DNA of 64,000 bases from Vibrio tapetis subsp. quintayensis (GCF_030409945.1 NZ_JAUFQV010000025.1:144318-208317); one strand, 5' to 3'. Positions 36,949 to 46,562 are shown, numbered from the stretch's first letter. Program-made: numbers and translations. The notes: generated from the letters alone by a model not told the origin.

Positions 36949-36966
36949 TGTAAACAATATGTTACA
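36949..36966 (+). promoter_or_regulatory. Candidate TyrR/PhhR operator upstream of phhA
   Basis: TGTAAACAATATGTTACA differs at one position from the TyrR strong-box consensus TGTAAAN6TTTACA. Its position about 105 bases before the phhA start suits activation by a TyrR/PhhR-type regulator responding to aromatic amino acids, as known for phhA in pseudomonads. Confidence 0.6.
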
Positions 36967-37069
36967 CAAGTACCATTACCCTATCCCATCGTTAGTTCGA
37001 CAAACCAAAAGTATGCATCAATAGTTAACCAATATAATTAACCTGTGTGGCAGATTGGAGGCCATAATT

Positions 37070-37858
37070 ATGACGGCTAAGACTCAGTACGTAGCTAAAC
37101 AGGCGAACAGTCACGGAGAATTGCACTGGACAACCTCTGAAAATCAAGTCTGGGAGAGGCTCGTTACTAGGCAGTGTGGGAATGTCCGAAGTAAGGCGTG
37201 TGATGAATATTTGTCTGGTCTCGACATATTAAACCTGCCTACAAATCGTGTGCCTCAGCTTAACGATATAAATCGAGTTCTTGAGCCCTGCTCGGGTTGG
37301 CGCTGCAAAGGTGTCCCTGCTCTTATCAGCTATGACACGTTTTTTAAGCTATTGGCGAGTAAGCAATTTCCCGTTGCAACGTTCATCCGCAGTATCAATG
37401 AGATGGATTACCTGCAAGAACCCGATATTTTTCATGAAATATTTGGTCACTGCGCCATGCTAACTCACCCTGCGTTTGCCGACTTTACTCAAAAATACGG
37501 AGAACTTGGCCTTGGTGCTAGTCATGAAGATCGCGTTTATTTAGCGAGACTTTATTGGTTTACTGTCGAATTTGGACTTTTGGCATCCAATGGCAGCTAT
37601 AAAGTGTACGGCGGCGGGATCTTATCAAGCCCCGGAGAAACCGATTACGCTTTTTCAAACAAACCGATAATCAAGCCTTTCGACATCGTTGACGTATTAA
37701 GAACCCCTTACCGTATCGATATCATGCAACCTATCTATTTCGCTATAGACTCAATAGATACGCTGTTTTCTCTGACTAAAATCGACTTGATGACCAAGAT
37801 CAAGCAAGCGAAAGCCTTAGGCTTGCACTCACCTAGCTACCCTTTAAAAGCATCATAA
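37070..37858 (+). CDS. phhA: Phenylalanine-4-hydroxylase PhhA
   Basis: This 262-residue iron- and tetrahydropterin-dependent enzyme turns phenylalanine into tyrosine. The iron ligands are visible in IFHEIFGHC (two His) and YWFTVEFGL (Glu), with the pterin-binding area around QEPDIFHE. The length is that of the bacterial single-domain form. GGAGG lies eight bases before ATG 37070; the longer frame from TTG 37055 would include the ribosome site itself and is rejected. It forms an operon with phhB nine bases on, probably under the TyrR-like box upstream. Confidence 0.95.
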   Translation: MTAKTQYVAKQANSHGELHWTTSENQVWERLVTRQCGNVRSKACDEYLSGLDILNLPTNRVPQLNDINRVLEPCSGWRCKGVPALISYDTFFKLLASKQFPVATFIRSINEMDYLQEPDIFHEIFGHCAMLTHPAFADFTQKYGELGLGASHEDRVYLARLYWFTVEFGLLASNGSYKVYGGGILSSPGETDYAFSNKPIIKPFDIVDVLRTPYRIDIMQPIYFAIDSIDTLFSLTKIDLMTKIKQAKALGLHSPSYPLKAS

Positions 37859-37867
37859 GGAAATAAA

Positions 37868-38221
37868 ATGAGCTTAAACAACCAGCCATTGGCACAACAA
37901 GACTGTGAAGCGTGCAAATTAGGCGCACCCCAAGTGACTACTCAAGAAATGAATACGTTAGTAAAGACACTTCCCAATTGGCAAATCATAGAGGTGAATG
38001 GAATCTTCCAGCTAACTCAAACTTTTACGTTCAAAAACTTTAGACTGGCATTGGCGTTTACTAATCGTGTAGGGGAAATGGCAGAAACACAGGGGCATCA
38101 CCCTGCGCTTCTGACCGAATGGGGTAAAGTTAATGTGACATGGTGGAGCCATTCCATAAAAGGTTTGCATCACAATGACTTTGTTTGCGCAGCGAAAACT
38201 GACGCATTGATACAGAACTAA
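37868..38221 (+). CDS. phhB: Pterin-4a-carbinolamine dehydratase PhhB
   Basis: This 117-residue protein recycles the 4a-hydroxytetrahydropterin made by PhhA. The catalytic His-rich stretch [20 protein letters not shown] and an aspartate-free GLHHNDF segment are typical of the family. A short N-terminal extension contains two Cys ([11 protein letters not shown]). AAGGA lies before the ATG, nine bases after the phhA stop, so the two are cotranscribed. Confidence 0.94.
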   Translation: MSLNNQPLAQQDCEACKLGAPQVTTQEMNTLVKTLPNWQIIEVNGIFQLTQTFTFKNFRLALAFTNRVGEMAETQGHHPALLTEWGKVNVTWWSHSIKGLHHNDFVCAAKTDALIQN

Positions 38222-38246
38222 CGTTGGCCTACGCCCTGTTTTAGGC

Positions 38247-40034
38247 TCAATGAACCTGAAGTGTTCCGTACAGTGTTTGATACAGGCCGCTTTCGTTCAC
38301 CAGATCATGATGGGTTCCTGACTGAACAACTTTTCCGTCTTCGAGCACATAGATCAGGTCCGCCTGTTTCACTGCTGATAAGCGGTGTGCCACAATTAGG
38401 GTTGTCTTACCGTCTAAGAACTCATCCAATGCTTCGTGTAAAGCCGCCTCGGTAGCAGTATCAAGCGCTGATGTGGCTTCATCTAGAATCACGAAATCAG
38501 GGTCAGACAGCACCATACGGGCAATAGCAAGCCTTTGTCTTTGTCCACCCGACAAACGTACTCCTTGACGGCCCAATTGAGATTCAAGTCCCGCTGGCAA
38601 TGTCGCTAACATGTCGTCTAATTGCGCGATGCTTAATGCTTGATGAAGAGCCTCATCTGAATAATCTTGGCCTAAGGTTAAATTCTGTCTCATCGTATCG
38701 TTAAAGATCATCGGCTGCTGGAGAACCGTCGCGAGCTTTGAGCGTAACTCATCATAGCCAACACTTTCTATCGGGTGACCGTTAATGAGGATATCGCCCC
38801 GTTCTTTATGGTAAACACCAAGCAGCAATTGGATCAGCGTAGATTTACCTCCCCCCGAGGCCCCTACCAGAGCAACACGTTTACCTTTAGGAATACGTAA
38901 GTTTAAATCTTTAAGTACATTACGTTCATCGTTATAAGAAAAACTGACGTTTCTAAGCTCCACGTCGAAAGATTCGTTGTCCACAAACGGATTCACCGTC
39001 GCTACCGGGCGATACTCTTCTTCCAAATCTAATATGGCATTGAGGCGCTTCATTGCGGCAGACGCACTAAACCAAGAATACTGAATGCTCAGGAGATCTT
39101 GAATTGGCGATAGCATGAACCAGAGGTAACCAAATATCGCAAAGATTTGACCAACAGTGAGATCCCCCATTAGAACTAACACAATCGCTGCCGCTCTAAA
39201 GATTTCAAACCCTATAAGAAACATCAAAAAAGATAGGCGATTGGCTGCGTCGGTTTGCCACGCATAATTGTCCGCATCCACACGAATGGAGTCGGAGTCT
39301 TGTTTAAGGCGCTTTAGGTATTCTTTTTCACGGTTTGCTGCGCGCAGCTGATATAAACCGTCAAGCGTTTCAACCAAACGTTGCTGAAAGCGTTCAAATG
39401 ATTGATTTTCTCTCTTTTTTAGGTGCTTTACTTTTTGTCCCATCAAGCGAGACAAGTAAACAATCACCGGGTTAAGCAGCACGATGAACAGAGCCAACTT
39501 CCAATCGAGCCAGAACAATACAGCTGCGATACCGATAATGCTCAATATGGATACAACAAATCGGCTTAATGTATTGCCGATGAAACTGTCGATGGTTTCA
39601 ATATCCGTCACCAAATGGGACGTTAATGCCCCACTGCCTTTCTCCTCATATTGACGCATGCTGATACGACCCAGCTTATCAAGCAATTGCTGACGCATAT
39701 AACAAGTGAGAGATTTGGATATGAGCGTAAATTGACGAGTTTGATAGATATTTAACGCCTGGCTTCCCATTCGCATAACCACCACCAAAAACGTGACCAT
39801 GGCAATGTAACCCATCGGGGTCTGCCACGAATCAAGCATGCCATGATTGAGCAATTCGATACCACCAGCAGGATTGTTTAGCAGAACTTCATCAACAAGT
39901 AATGGCATTAACAATGGAATAGGCACGCTCAAAGCGGCTGCAAATACCGCGATAACATTTGCCACCACGAGTTTCTTTTTATGTCGCGCAGCCTGCTGAA
40001 GCAACCACGTTTTATTGATATTTAAAGTCGTCAA
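38247..40034 (-). CDS. ABC exporter, fused membrane and ATPase domains (MdlB/MsbA type)
   Basis: This 595-residue half-transporter has six membrane helices (about residues 18-300) and one nucleotide-binding domain: Walker A GASGGGKST, Q-loop VLQQPMIFND, signature LSGGQRQRLAIAR, Walker B FVILDEATSALD and H-loop VAHRLSAV. It would act as a homodimer or with a partner. The frame opens with TTG at 40034; no nearby ATG keeps the first helix, so a TTG start is accepted with caution. It lies downstream of hutA but beyond a strong terminator. The substrate is unknown. Confidence 0.9.
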   Translation of the reverse strand: MTTLNINKTWLLQQAARHKKKLVVANVIAVFAAALSVPIPLLMPLLVDEVLLNNPAGGIELLNHGMLDSWQTPMGYIAMVTFLVVVMRMGSQALNIYQTRQFTLISKSLTCYMRQQLLDKLGRISMRQYEEKGSGALTSHLVTDIETIDSFIGNTLSRFVVSILSIIGIAAVLFWLDWKLALFIVLLNPVIVYLSRLMGQKVKHLKKRENQSFERFQQRLVETLDGLYQLRAANREKEYLKRLKQDSDSIRVDADNYAWQTDAANRLSFLMFLIGFEIFRAAAIVLVLMGDLTVGQIFAIFGYLWFMLSPIQDLLSIQYSWFSASAAMKRLNAILDLEEEYRPVATVNPFVDNESFDVELRNVSFSYNDERNVLKDLNLRIPKGKRVALVGASGGGKSTLIQLLLGVYHKERGDILINGHPIESVGYDELRSKLATVLQQPMIFNDTMRQNLTLGQDYSDEALHQALSIAQLDDMLATLPAGLESQLGRQGVRLSGGQRQRLAIARMVLSDPDFVILDEATSALDTATEAALHEALDEFLDGKTTLIVAHRLSAVKQADLIYVLEDGKVVQSGTHHDLVNESGLYQTLYGTLQVH

Positions 40035-40061
40035 GATTCACTCTGCCTTTGTACAAAAAAA

Positions 40062-40085
40062 GCCGCCTTTCCAATGAAAAGCGGC
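40062..40085 (-). terminator. Intrinsic terminator after hutA
   Basis: On the minus strand, GCCGCTTTTC / GAAAGGCGGC with a four-base loop is followed by seven T. It lies 25 bases beyond the hutA stop and separates hutA from the ABC exporter gene. Confidence 0.92.
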
Positions 40086-40109
40086 CCGATCATTTAATGG
40101 AAACGAGGG

Positions 40110-42227
40110 TTAAAAATCGTATTTCGCTGATAGCCCGAAGTTTCTACCCGCTTGTGTATAGAACTTGTCTTCTTTTTGCTGTCCACGCACGTCACTCCAA
40201 TTGTAGTACTCTTCATCCGTTAAATTGAAGATACCAGCCCGTAAAGTCAGATCTTTCATCGGGACATAGTAAGCGGTTAAGTCCACTACTGTCGAACTGC
40301 TCGGAGCAAATGCAGGATACGGGTTCCCAAAGAAATCATTGTCTGGCGTTATATCGCTTTGTTTCTTTGCAGCAGTATAAACAACTTTTAGAGAGCTACC
40401 CCATACCTCTGACGGCGCATCGTAATTAAATCCTACCACTGCATTCCACGGGTTAACACTATTTAGCCCATTGCCATCACCGTCTTTACCTTCGGTATAA
40501 GCTGCAGAAAGGCGCGTGGTAATACCTTGCGGAGCTTCAATCAATTGATGCCAGTTAAGGGAATTAGAAATTTCCGCACCTTTAATGGTTGCTTGGTCGA
40601 CATTTACGTACTGGTATTGTGATATTCCACCACTTGTGGTGCCTGTTTTCTTCCGGTCGATGAAGTCATCGTACGTGCTATAAAAAACGGCAATTTCCGT
40701 TGACGAAGCCGCTACATCGTGACGCCAGCCCATTTCATAGGACAAACTTTTCTCGGCTTTAAGATCCGGGTTTGGAATACTCTCGTAACGATGTGCTGGG
40801 TTACCAAATGAATAAAACAGTTCTTGGAAATCTGGAGCACGGAACCCTTGGCTAATCTGCGCAAAGACCTTGTTTGATGGGTTGACGGTGTACAACGCAC
40901 CAAGTCGCCCTGTTACTGCAGAATCTGAGTAATCTTTATATAGCGCAGGATCATATCCGCCGCCTGCAGGGAAATTATTGCCGGGTTTAGTTTCGAATGA
41001 ATCAAATCTTACACCAGGGGTTAAGATAAACTGACCAATAGTAATTTCATCTTGTAAGAACAACCCGTATCGGCTTTCGCTAGCTTCTGGCATGTAGAAT
41101 ACCTGAGTATCAGGCTTAGTCGAGTTATACTCATCGTTTGTATTGGAAATGTCTTTCGCACTAAATGACGCACCGTACACAATATAATGTTCCGCGCTGC
41201 CCATCATAAGGTATTTTTCTAACTGAATATCCCCTTGAACGCCTTTATCGCTGTACACATAATCTTTCTTTTGCACGTTGCCATCAGACAAATACGTACG
41301 ATCAGTTATCCCGTTGGTTTTCTTAGTTAGGTAGTCAAGCTGCCATTCAAGACGGTCAATCGCGACGTTGTTTACATCCCAGATATGCTTGATTCCGACA
41401 CGAGTTCGATCCGTTGTATCTTTGCCTGTGTAATCTTTATAATCCGAATCGTTAAAAACTGTATCGGTAACGCCTTTTACATATTCGCCCGTAAACTCAA
41501 CGCGGTTGCTTTCATTTACTTGATACTGAAGTTTAACTAAAAGATTGTTTGCGTCTGTGTCTTGCTTTCTATCGTCACTGAAGTTGTTTATTTCCCCTCC
41601 TGCGCGATGAGTGTAAGCAACTAAACTCTCCAAATCACCCGTTCGATTTGCTAATGCGACAGACTGTGAAAAGCTATTGTCTGATGATGAATAATTAAGT
41701 TTGGCATGACCACCAAAGTCTTTGCCATCTTTCAAGAAATCTTTCGGTCCTTTTGTTTCAAACGCAACGATACCTCCAATAGCATCACTGCCCTGCAAGG
41801 AAGAAGCTGCGCCTTTAACGATTTCGACCGACTTAAGCATATCAACATCGACGTCTACCCGACCTGAGTTGATAAATGAATAGCTATTAATAAACTGGTT
41901 TGGCTGCGAAACGCCGTCGACCAAAATTTTTACTCGGTTCCCTTCCATTCCTCGAATATTAATGCTTTGAACGCCTTGACGCGAATCCGCTTGAACATTA
42001 ACACCTGGCGTATAGTCGAACAGGTCAGCGACGCTATTCACCATATTCTCTTCAATATCTTGGTCCGATACAACCGTCACCGAAGCGGCGGTGTCTTGAA
42101 TAGTTTGATTGCTTCGAGTAGCCGAAACGACTACTTCATCAAGTGAGTACACTTGATCGTCTGCAATAACATAACTAGAAGCAAGGGTTGCGGTAATCAC
42201 CACCGCTAAAGGTTTTTTGATAAACAT
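40110..42227 (-). CDS. hutA: TonB-dependent haem receptor HutA
   Basis: This 705-residue outer-membrane receptor has a signal peptide (to about Ala22), a TonB box (SLDEVVVSATR), a plug domain (about 45-160) and a 22-strand-type barrel ending in a C-terminal Phe. The haem-receptor hallmarks FRAP (GFRAPDFQELFY) and the NPNL-like NPDL motif, with a His between them (PAHRYESIPNPDL), are present. It takes haem across the outer membrane using TonB-ExbB-ExbD energy. It lies downstream of hutZ on the same strand with a 130-bp gap holding a possible Fur site. Confidence 0.95.
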   Translation of the reverse strand: MFIKKPLAVVITATLASSYVIADDQVYSLDEVVVSATRSNQTIQDTAASVTVVSDQDIEENMVNSVADLFDYTPGVNVQADSRQGVQSINIRGMEGNRVKILVDGVSQPNQFINSYSFINSGRVDVDVDMLKSVEIVKGAASSLQGSDAIGGIVAFETKGPKDFLKDGKDFGGHAKLNYSSSDNSFSQSVALANRTGDLESLVAYTHRAGGEINNFSDDRKQDTDANNLLVKLQYQVNESNRVEFTGEYVKGVTDTVFNDSDYKDYTGKDTTDRTRVGIKHIWDVNNVAIDRLEWQLDYLTKKTNGITDRTYLSDGNVQKKDYVYSDKGVQGDIQLEKYLMMGSAEHYIVYGASFSAKDISNTNDEYNSTKPDTQVFYMPEASESRYGLFLQDEITIGQFILTPGVRFDSFETKPGNNFPAGGGYDPALYKDYSDSAVTGRLGALYTVNPSNKVFAQISQGFRAPDFQELFYSFGNPAHRYESIPNPDLKAEKSLSYEMGWRHDVAASSTEIAVFYSTYDDFIDRKKTGTTSGGISQYQYVNVDQATIKGAEISNSLNWHQLIEAPQGITTRLSAAYTEGKDGDGNGLNSVNPWNAVVGFNYDAPSEVWGSSLKVVYTAAKKQSDITPDNDFFGNPYPAFAPSSSTVVDLTAYYVPMKDLTLRAGIFNLTDEEYYNWSDVRGQQKEDKFYTQAGRNFGLSAKYDF

Positions 42228-42293
42228 AATCTATTCCATTTAAAATATTTTGAGCGCAGCAATCCTTCAGCCAATACGTAAGATTGGCTGATT

Positions 42294-42312
42294 TTATTAG
42301 AATGAGATTGAG
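42294..42312 (-). promoter_or_regulatory. Possible Fur box upstream of hutA
   Basis: TTATTAGAATGAGATTGAG shows part of the Fur pattern (AATGAGA...). The match is weak. The position about 70-85 bases before the hutA start and the known iron control of hutA make it plausible. A hairpin, AGCCAAT / ATTGGCT, lies next to it at 42269-42289. Confidence 0.3.
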
Positions 42313-42357
42313 CTTAGGTTTGGCTTAGTTAAGCCGTAAGGTATTAGATCAATACCG

Positions 42358-42885
42358 TTATGCTAGGTTTGACTCTTTTTTATGTCCTTCATCTAGATGA
42401 ACGAAACTCAGCAAATCGTCTCCAGATACATCAAAAGCTTGCCCAAATCCTTTTACATAACGCCCTTTTTCCGGTGTAAGTTGGTATAAGTTGAAGTCAG
42501 CTAACGAGCTTAAGCTATCCACAATATCGCCGAATCTTGCTTTTAGACACGCGATAGCGGCAACGCCGATTTCCGATTGCTTATCAAGGCACTGTGCTTG
42601 AGTGTCAAAGCCCAAACGGCGGCGAGCATAAATGGTTTTGGCTTTCGATTCGTCTTCTATCATCATAATAGAAACAGATTTAGCTGTTTTAAGGTTCTGC
42701 CCGTGTTGAGCAATATCGCTAACTAGAATGAAATAGCCATGCTCGTTATGAGCAAAAGGGGCATAACTAACATGTGGTATAGCGCCATTAAGCGTTGCCA
42801 ATTGCAACGTTTGGCATCCGTCTCGGAATTCCTGGATTTCTGGACCAATACGATTTTGTAATCTTTCTAATTTAACGCTGCTCAT
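42358..42885 (-). CDS. hutZ: Haem-utilisation protein HutZ (haem-degrading, HugZ family)
   Basis: This 175-residue split-barrel protein of the pyridoxamine-phosphate-oxidase-like fold, HutZ/HugZ group, opens the haem ring in V. cholerae. The core segment TLQLATLNGAIPHVSYAPFAH and the C-terminal region with GFGQAFDVSGDD and HLDEGH are family-like. The start overlaps the hutX stop by four bases (ATGA), so translation is probably coupled. It is the last gene of hutW-X-Z. Confidence 0.93.
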   Translation of the reverse strand: MSSVKLERLQNRIGPEIQEFRDGCQTLQLATLNGAIPHVSYAPFAHNEHGYFILVSDIAQHGQNLKTAKSVSIMMIEDESKAKTIYARRRLGFDTQAQCLDKQSEIGVAAIACLKARFGDIVDSLSSLADFNLYQLTPEKGRYVKGFGQAFDVSGDDLLSFVHLDEGHKKESNLA

Positions 42886-43400
42886 TCCGCTAGTCTCCCT
42901 TTTAATTGTTGGAACGCTGTCACTTGCTCAGATAGCAGAACTCGTGCTTTATCTCGGCCAACATACACTTTAAAGACGCAATGACCTTTAGTATCGAAAA
43001 ATCCAATATAGTGGCTTTCCATACCTCTAAACGGTTTACTAACAAATGCAACGTGTTCTATCGCATCGATCAGTAGGTGACCGTGCAACCCTTCTTTACC
43101 CATAATATTATAGTAACCATGGGACACCTTTCCTTTAGGGAACGGGTTTTTGAATTCAAAGATCGAACCAAATGAATGAACGATCGTTGTCACAGGTCCC
43201 CATTCCGGTAGTAACTGTAGAATGGATTCCGTATGAGACCCCTTTGCTATGGCGACTTGATCCGACGGTAAAGCAAAAGTTACCTCTCCTTCGGTCAAAT
43301 TAAGTTGTTCTGCTAATGAAGAGACAGGGACTCCACTGTCTTTATCTAGCGCACCATGAACTAAACCTTTCACGTCTTCGTATGAAGTTTGCGAAAACAT
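42882..43400 (-). CDS. hutX: Intracellular haem transport protein HutX
   Basis: This 172-residue member of the HutX/ChuX family carries haem in the cytoplasm and hands it to HutZ. Family segments include LPEWGPVTTIVHSFGSIFEFK and the GYYNIMGKEGLHGHLL stretch with HIS-containing haem-side residues. AAGGAG lies just before the ATG. It begins ten bases after hutW and overlaps hutZ by four bases. Confidence 0.93.
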   Translation of the reverse strand: MFSQTSYEDVKGLVHGALDKDSGVPVSSLAEQLNLTEGEVTFALPSDQVAIAKGSHTESILQLLPEWGPVTTIVHSFGSIFEFKNPFPKGKVSHGYYNIMGKEGLHGHLLIDAIEHVAFVSKPFRGMESHYIGFFDTKGHCVFKVYVGRDKARVLLSEQVTAFQQLKGRLAE

Positions 43401-43410
43401 CTTTTCTCCT

Positions 43411-44835
43411 TTAAGCCAAAACGGCTTTAATTTTATTGTTATCTGTTGAGCTATTATTGTGCATTGAGCTTGGAATAGGGCTCCGCTTTCCTGCGCCCGT
43501 TTGAATCACTTGTATCAAATTTTGTGCGAGCGTTGTTGCCCAAAATTCACCGGCTAACGTGAGTTCAACATAATCTTCACTTAGTTTAATCAAGCCATTT
43601 TGGTGCCATGCTATAAAGAGTGGCTGCAATCTTTCAAAAAATGCTTTTTGAGCAACGGTATTTAACCCTTTTCTGGAGAGAACACCTTTATCCATCGCTG
43701 ACTTAACAAAGCTCGTGATTGCCCGATCTGGCGCACTACGCATGACCATACCAACAGGGAAATTTTGTTGTTGGATGGCCTCTATGTATTTATCCATGTC
43801 GCGATGCTGCATCATGTTTAATCCACCCACATTGCCGCCCGCACCAGCTCCAATAGGCAAAACTTCGGCCGTTGTTTTGGCCAAGCTGTTATAAATACTG
43901 CGTTCTCGGTTAGTTGATGCCCAGTGATTCACACTTAAGCGTCTTTGATGATGCTTTGCCATGAATTCAACCCCCATTTGAAACATAGAGGCTTTTGTTG
44001 GGGTGTCTGCAGGGTAAGGTAATTTGCCTTGTGCAACCGCCCTTTCCATCGGCAACCCTTTCATTTCGATCAGTTGATATAGGTCAACACCATCAACACC
44101 AACTTCAAGGTAGGTTTCCAAATCTGTTTGCCAGTTTTCTAGGTTCTGATACGGCAAGCCATATAACAAGTCGATCACTATCGGTGCCGCGTTGTAAGAC
44201 ATCATGCTTTGCAATGTCTCTATTACGTAGTCTTTGTCATCTAGCCGTTTCGCACTTCGTCTTACCTGGTTATCAAAACTTTGAACACCAAACGAAAAAC
44301 GGTTGAAGCCCCCCTCTAAAGCCGACTCAAACTTGTCTTTACCGAAACGATTTACGCGTCCCTCCAACGTTATTTCACAATCAGCCGTTAATGGGAAATT
44401 TGCTCGAATGGCTTTTCCAAGTTGCTCCAATTGCAACGCAGATAGATCCGTTGGTGTGCCACCGCCTACGTAAACAGCTTGAAATGGTTGGGCTTGCGTC
44501 CACGTCATGGCTGCCTTCCAACGTATTTCCGCCAGCAAGGCTTCAAAGTACGATGCCATCAATTGCTTTGAGGATGCGTATTGGAAAAAGTTGCAATAGG
44601 TGCATCTCACTCGACAAAACGGAATGTGAATATATAAACACCGTGGCGCGCCAATGTCCTTTTGCGCAGAGTTATCTCCTAGGGCTTCTGCCAAACAGTG
44701 CTGGACCTGTGGTGGTGGCACCATGTCCATATGACCACCTGCGTGTGCCGATCGCTTTCGGCTAAATGCAAAGCGCAGCGGGTCTGGGGTAGAAAGGCCT
44801 ACGATATCCGTATTTTTAGTATCGATTTCAAACAT
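43411..44835 (-). CDS. hutW: Haem-utilisation radical SAM enzyme HutW
   Basis: This 474-residue radical S-adenosylmethionine enzyme is related to HemN and ChuW. The iron-sulfur Cys triad is seen in PFCRVRCTYCNFF, and the SAM-binding GGGTP segment follows (VYVGGGTPTDLS). ChuW opens haem without oxygen by a radical methylation, and HutW is thought to do the same. It is the first gene of hutWXZ and divergent from tonB across 120 bases containing a Fur-like site. Confidence 0.92.
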   Translation of the reverse strand: MFEIDTKNTDIVGLSTPDPLRFAFSRKRSAHAGGHMDMVPPPQVQHCLAEALGDNSAQKDIGAPRCLYIHIPFCRVRCTYCNFFQYASSKQLMASYFEALLAEIRWKAAMTWTQAQPFQAVYVGGGTPTDLSALQLEQLGKAIRANFPLTADCEITLEGRVNRFGKDKFESALEGGFNRFSFGVQSFDNQVRRSAKRLDDKDYVIETLQSMMSYNAAPIVIDLLYGLPYQNLENWQTDLETYLEVGVDGVDLYQLIEMKGLPMERAVAQGKLPYPADTPTKASMFQMGVEFMAKHHQRRLSVNHWASTNRERSIYNSLAKTTAEVLPIGAGAGGNVGGLNMMQHRDMDKYIEAIQQQNFPVGMVMRSAPDRAITSFVKSAMDKGVLSRKGLNTVAQKAFFERLQPLFIAWHQNGLIKLSEDYVELTLAGEFWATTLAQNLIQVIQTGAGKRSPIPSSMHNNSSTDNNKIKAVLA

Positions 44836-44905
44836 AGCAGTCTATTAATTCACGAACAGAGTGTGGTAACTGAGCTGCATAGTACATATTCAACCTGATA
44901 ATGTA

Positions 44906-44924
44906 AATAATAATTGATCTCATT
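44906..44924. promoter_or_regulatory. Fur box between hutW and tonB
   Basis: AATAATAATTGATCTCATT fits the AT-rich Fur pattern (compare GATAATGATAATCATTATC), lying between divergent iron-related operons. It should repress both when iron is sufficient. Confidence 0.6.
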
Positions 44925-44979
44925 CGCAATTAATGGATAATTATACAATACGCTATTGGTTATGGTTATTGAGGTCAAA

Positions 44980-45828
44980 ATGGAGTTAAAAAGGTATTTA
45001 GTTTTTGCTGGGATTTCGCTCGCTATTCATGGAGTTGCATTCTCTGCTAATTATAAGCCAATAACGATTGCTCCCATTGCTGACAAGACTGGGGCATCAG
45101 TAAGCATCCAACTAATTCAGCGCTCAGCAAGTGAACCAACACCTCAGGCGGTTTCTGAAGTAACGCCAGAATCAATACCAAAAACCAAACCAATGGTTGA
45201 GCCTAAAGCTGAACCCAATACAACGCTATTAAGCAAGTTAAAGTCCAATCCAGTTGCTCAACCGAAAGCAACAATAAAGCCAATCCAAAAGAGTGAGCTA
45301 ATAGAGAAAGAAAAAAACACTAAACAGATAACGAAACAACCAGCCCAACCGAAAGCGGCGGAAACTGCGTTGGTAAAAAATAAGTCAGCACAGGTTAAAC
45401 CGAATAACAAGAAGCCGGTTCAGTCACGCCCAGTCGTAAAAGCCGATGTTGTATCCCCTGTTGTAGCGAAAAAAGTAGTTAATCCGCCCGTCACGTCAAC
45501 ACCCGAAGAAGCAATAAAGCCACCGCAACAAGCGCGTTCTTCCACCCCTAAAATGGTTAAAAAACCAAGCTTTAGTGCCAAGCCTACCCCCATTGAATAC
45601 CCACGCAGTGCCAAGCGTAGAAACATCGAGGGGTTAGTCTTGGTTGAAATTTGGATCGATGAACAAGGCCATCAAACTAAACAAATGGTCATTGATTCAT
45701 CTGGCCACCCAATGTTAGATCAAGCGGCGATTAACGCCATCACAAAGTGGCAATTCAAAAGCTACCGCGACCAAGGTCAGCTCATTGCACACCGCGTACA
45801 AGTTCCTATTACCTTTGAGTTAAATTAA
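44980..45828 (+). CDS. tonB: Energy transducer TonB
   Basis: This 282-residue protein has one N-terminal membrane helix (RYLVFAGISLAIHGVAF), a long periplasmic Pro/Lys/Glu-rich spacer and a C-terminal TonB domain (YPRSAKRRNIEGLVLVEIWI, HPMLDQAAINAITKWQFKS). It transfers proton-motive energy from ExbB-ExbD to receptors such as HutA. ATG 44980 has AGGT just before it; the longer frame from 44956 is less likely. It is the first gene of tonB-exbB-exbD-hutB-hutC-hutD, all closely spaced, as in other vibrios' TonB1 operon. Confidence 0.94.
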   Translation: MELKRYLVFAGISLAIHGVAFSANYKPITIAPIADKTGASVSIQLIQRSASEPTPQAVSEVTPESIPKTKPMVEPKAEPNTTLLSKLKSNPVAQPKATIKPIQKSELIEKEKNTKQITKQPAQPKAAETALVKNKSAQVKPNNKKPVQSRPVVKADVVSPVVAKKVVNPPVTSTPEEAIKPPQQARSSTPKMVKKPSFSAKPTPIEYPRSAKRRNIEGLVLVEIWIDEQGHQTKQMVIDSSGHPMLDQAAINAITKWQFKSYRDQGQLIAHRVQVPITFELN

Positions 45829-45830
45829 CC

Positions 45831-46562
45831 ATGCAAATTCTCCAGTCTATCCAATCTCAACTTGGACTCATGACGTGGCCACTCGCTGCCATGTCTTTCA
45901 TCACATTAATGATCTTATTAGAGCGTACGCTATTTCTGGCGTTGAATACCCGAACCAAGAGCAACGCTCTTTTAAACCAACTGCGTTCGTTAGATCTCTC
46001 GGATGCTAAAGAAACGGACGCACTTGCAGCGCAACTCAATAAGGCAAAAATTACGGTATTCCAAGGCGCAGGTATGCTGCTAGCACATCGACGTTTTGAC
46101 AAGTCCCTCAGAGAAGAAACCGTGTCTATTTGGCTACAAAGAAAACGTCAAACCTATACTTCGGGCCTGCGTGTTCTTTCAATTATTGGCATGATCGCAC
46201 CTTTGGTCGGCCTACTGGGAACCGTAATTGGCCTTATTGAAATGTTCAAAAGCCTCGCGACAACATCGGGGTCTATCGAACCATCACAACTTGCCGATGG
46301 GCTAGGCTTGGCTATGTCTACCACAGCCGCAGGCTTGCTCATCGCACTCCCTGCCCTCACGGGCGCTCAGTTATTTCATATGTGGGCCGACAATACACTC
46401 GCAAAAATTGAACACGGCCTAAATCACTGTAATTTGTTTATTGAGGGAATAAACGCTGATCTCGCTTCATCACCGACTACACAAAATATTGCTGAAGCGG
46501 ATCACATTAATGTTAATCACGCCACGCTCGATGAAAATAAGCGTTGGAAACAACCTGCATGA
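45831..46562 (+). CDS. exbB: Biopolymer transport protein ExbB
   Basis: This 243-residue MotA/TolQ/ExbB-type proton-channel protein has three membrane helices (LAAMSFITLMILLERTLF, VLSIIGMIAPLVGLLGTVIG, MSTTAAGLLIALPALTGAQLF). The conserved Thr-Ala-Ala region and MIAPLVGLLGTVIG motif are present. It drives TonB together with ExbD. It starts two bases after the tonB stop and its end overlaps exbD. Confidence 0.94.
   Translation: MQILQSIQSQLGLMTWPLAAMSFITLMILLERTLFLALNTRTKSNALLNQLRSLDLSDAKETDALAAQLNKAKITVFQGAGMLLAHRRFDKSLREETVSIWLQRKRQTYTSGLRVLSIIGMIAPLVGLLGTVIGLIEMFKSLATTSGSIEPSQLADGLGLAMSTTAAGLLIALPALTGAQLFHMWADNTLAKIEHGLNHCNLFIEGINADLASSPTTQNIAEADHINVNHATLDENKRWKQPA

Larger units (their letters stand above)
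36697..37069. other. Divergent intergenic region: barrel gene / phhA
   Basis: These 373 bases contain a run of ten C at 36932-36941 and a TyrR-like palindrome at 36949-36966, and otherwise AT-rich sequence with the two promoters. No ORF is supported. Confidence 0.6.
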
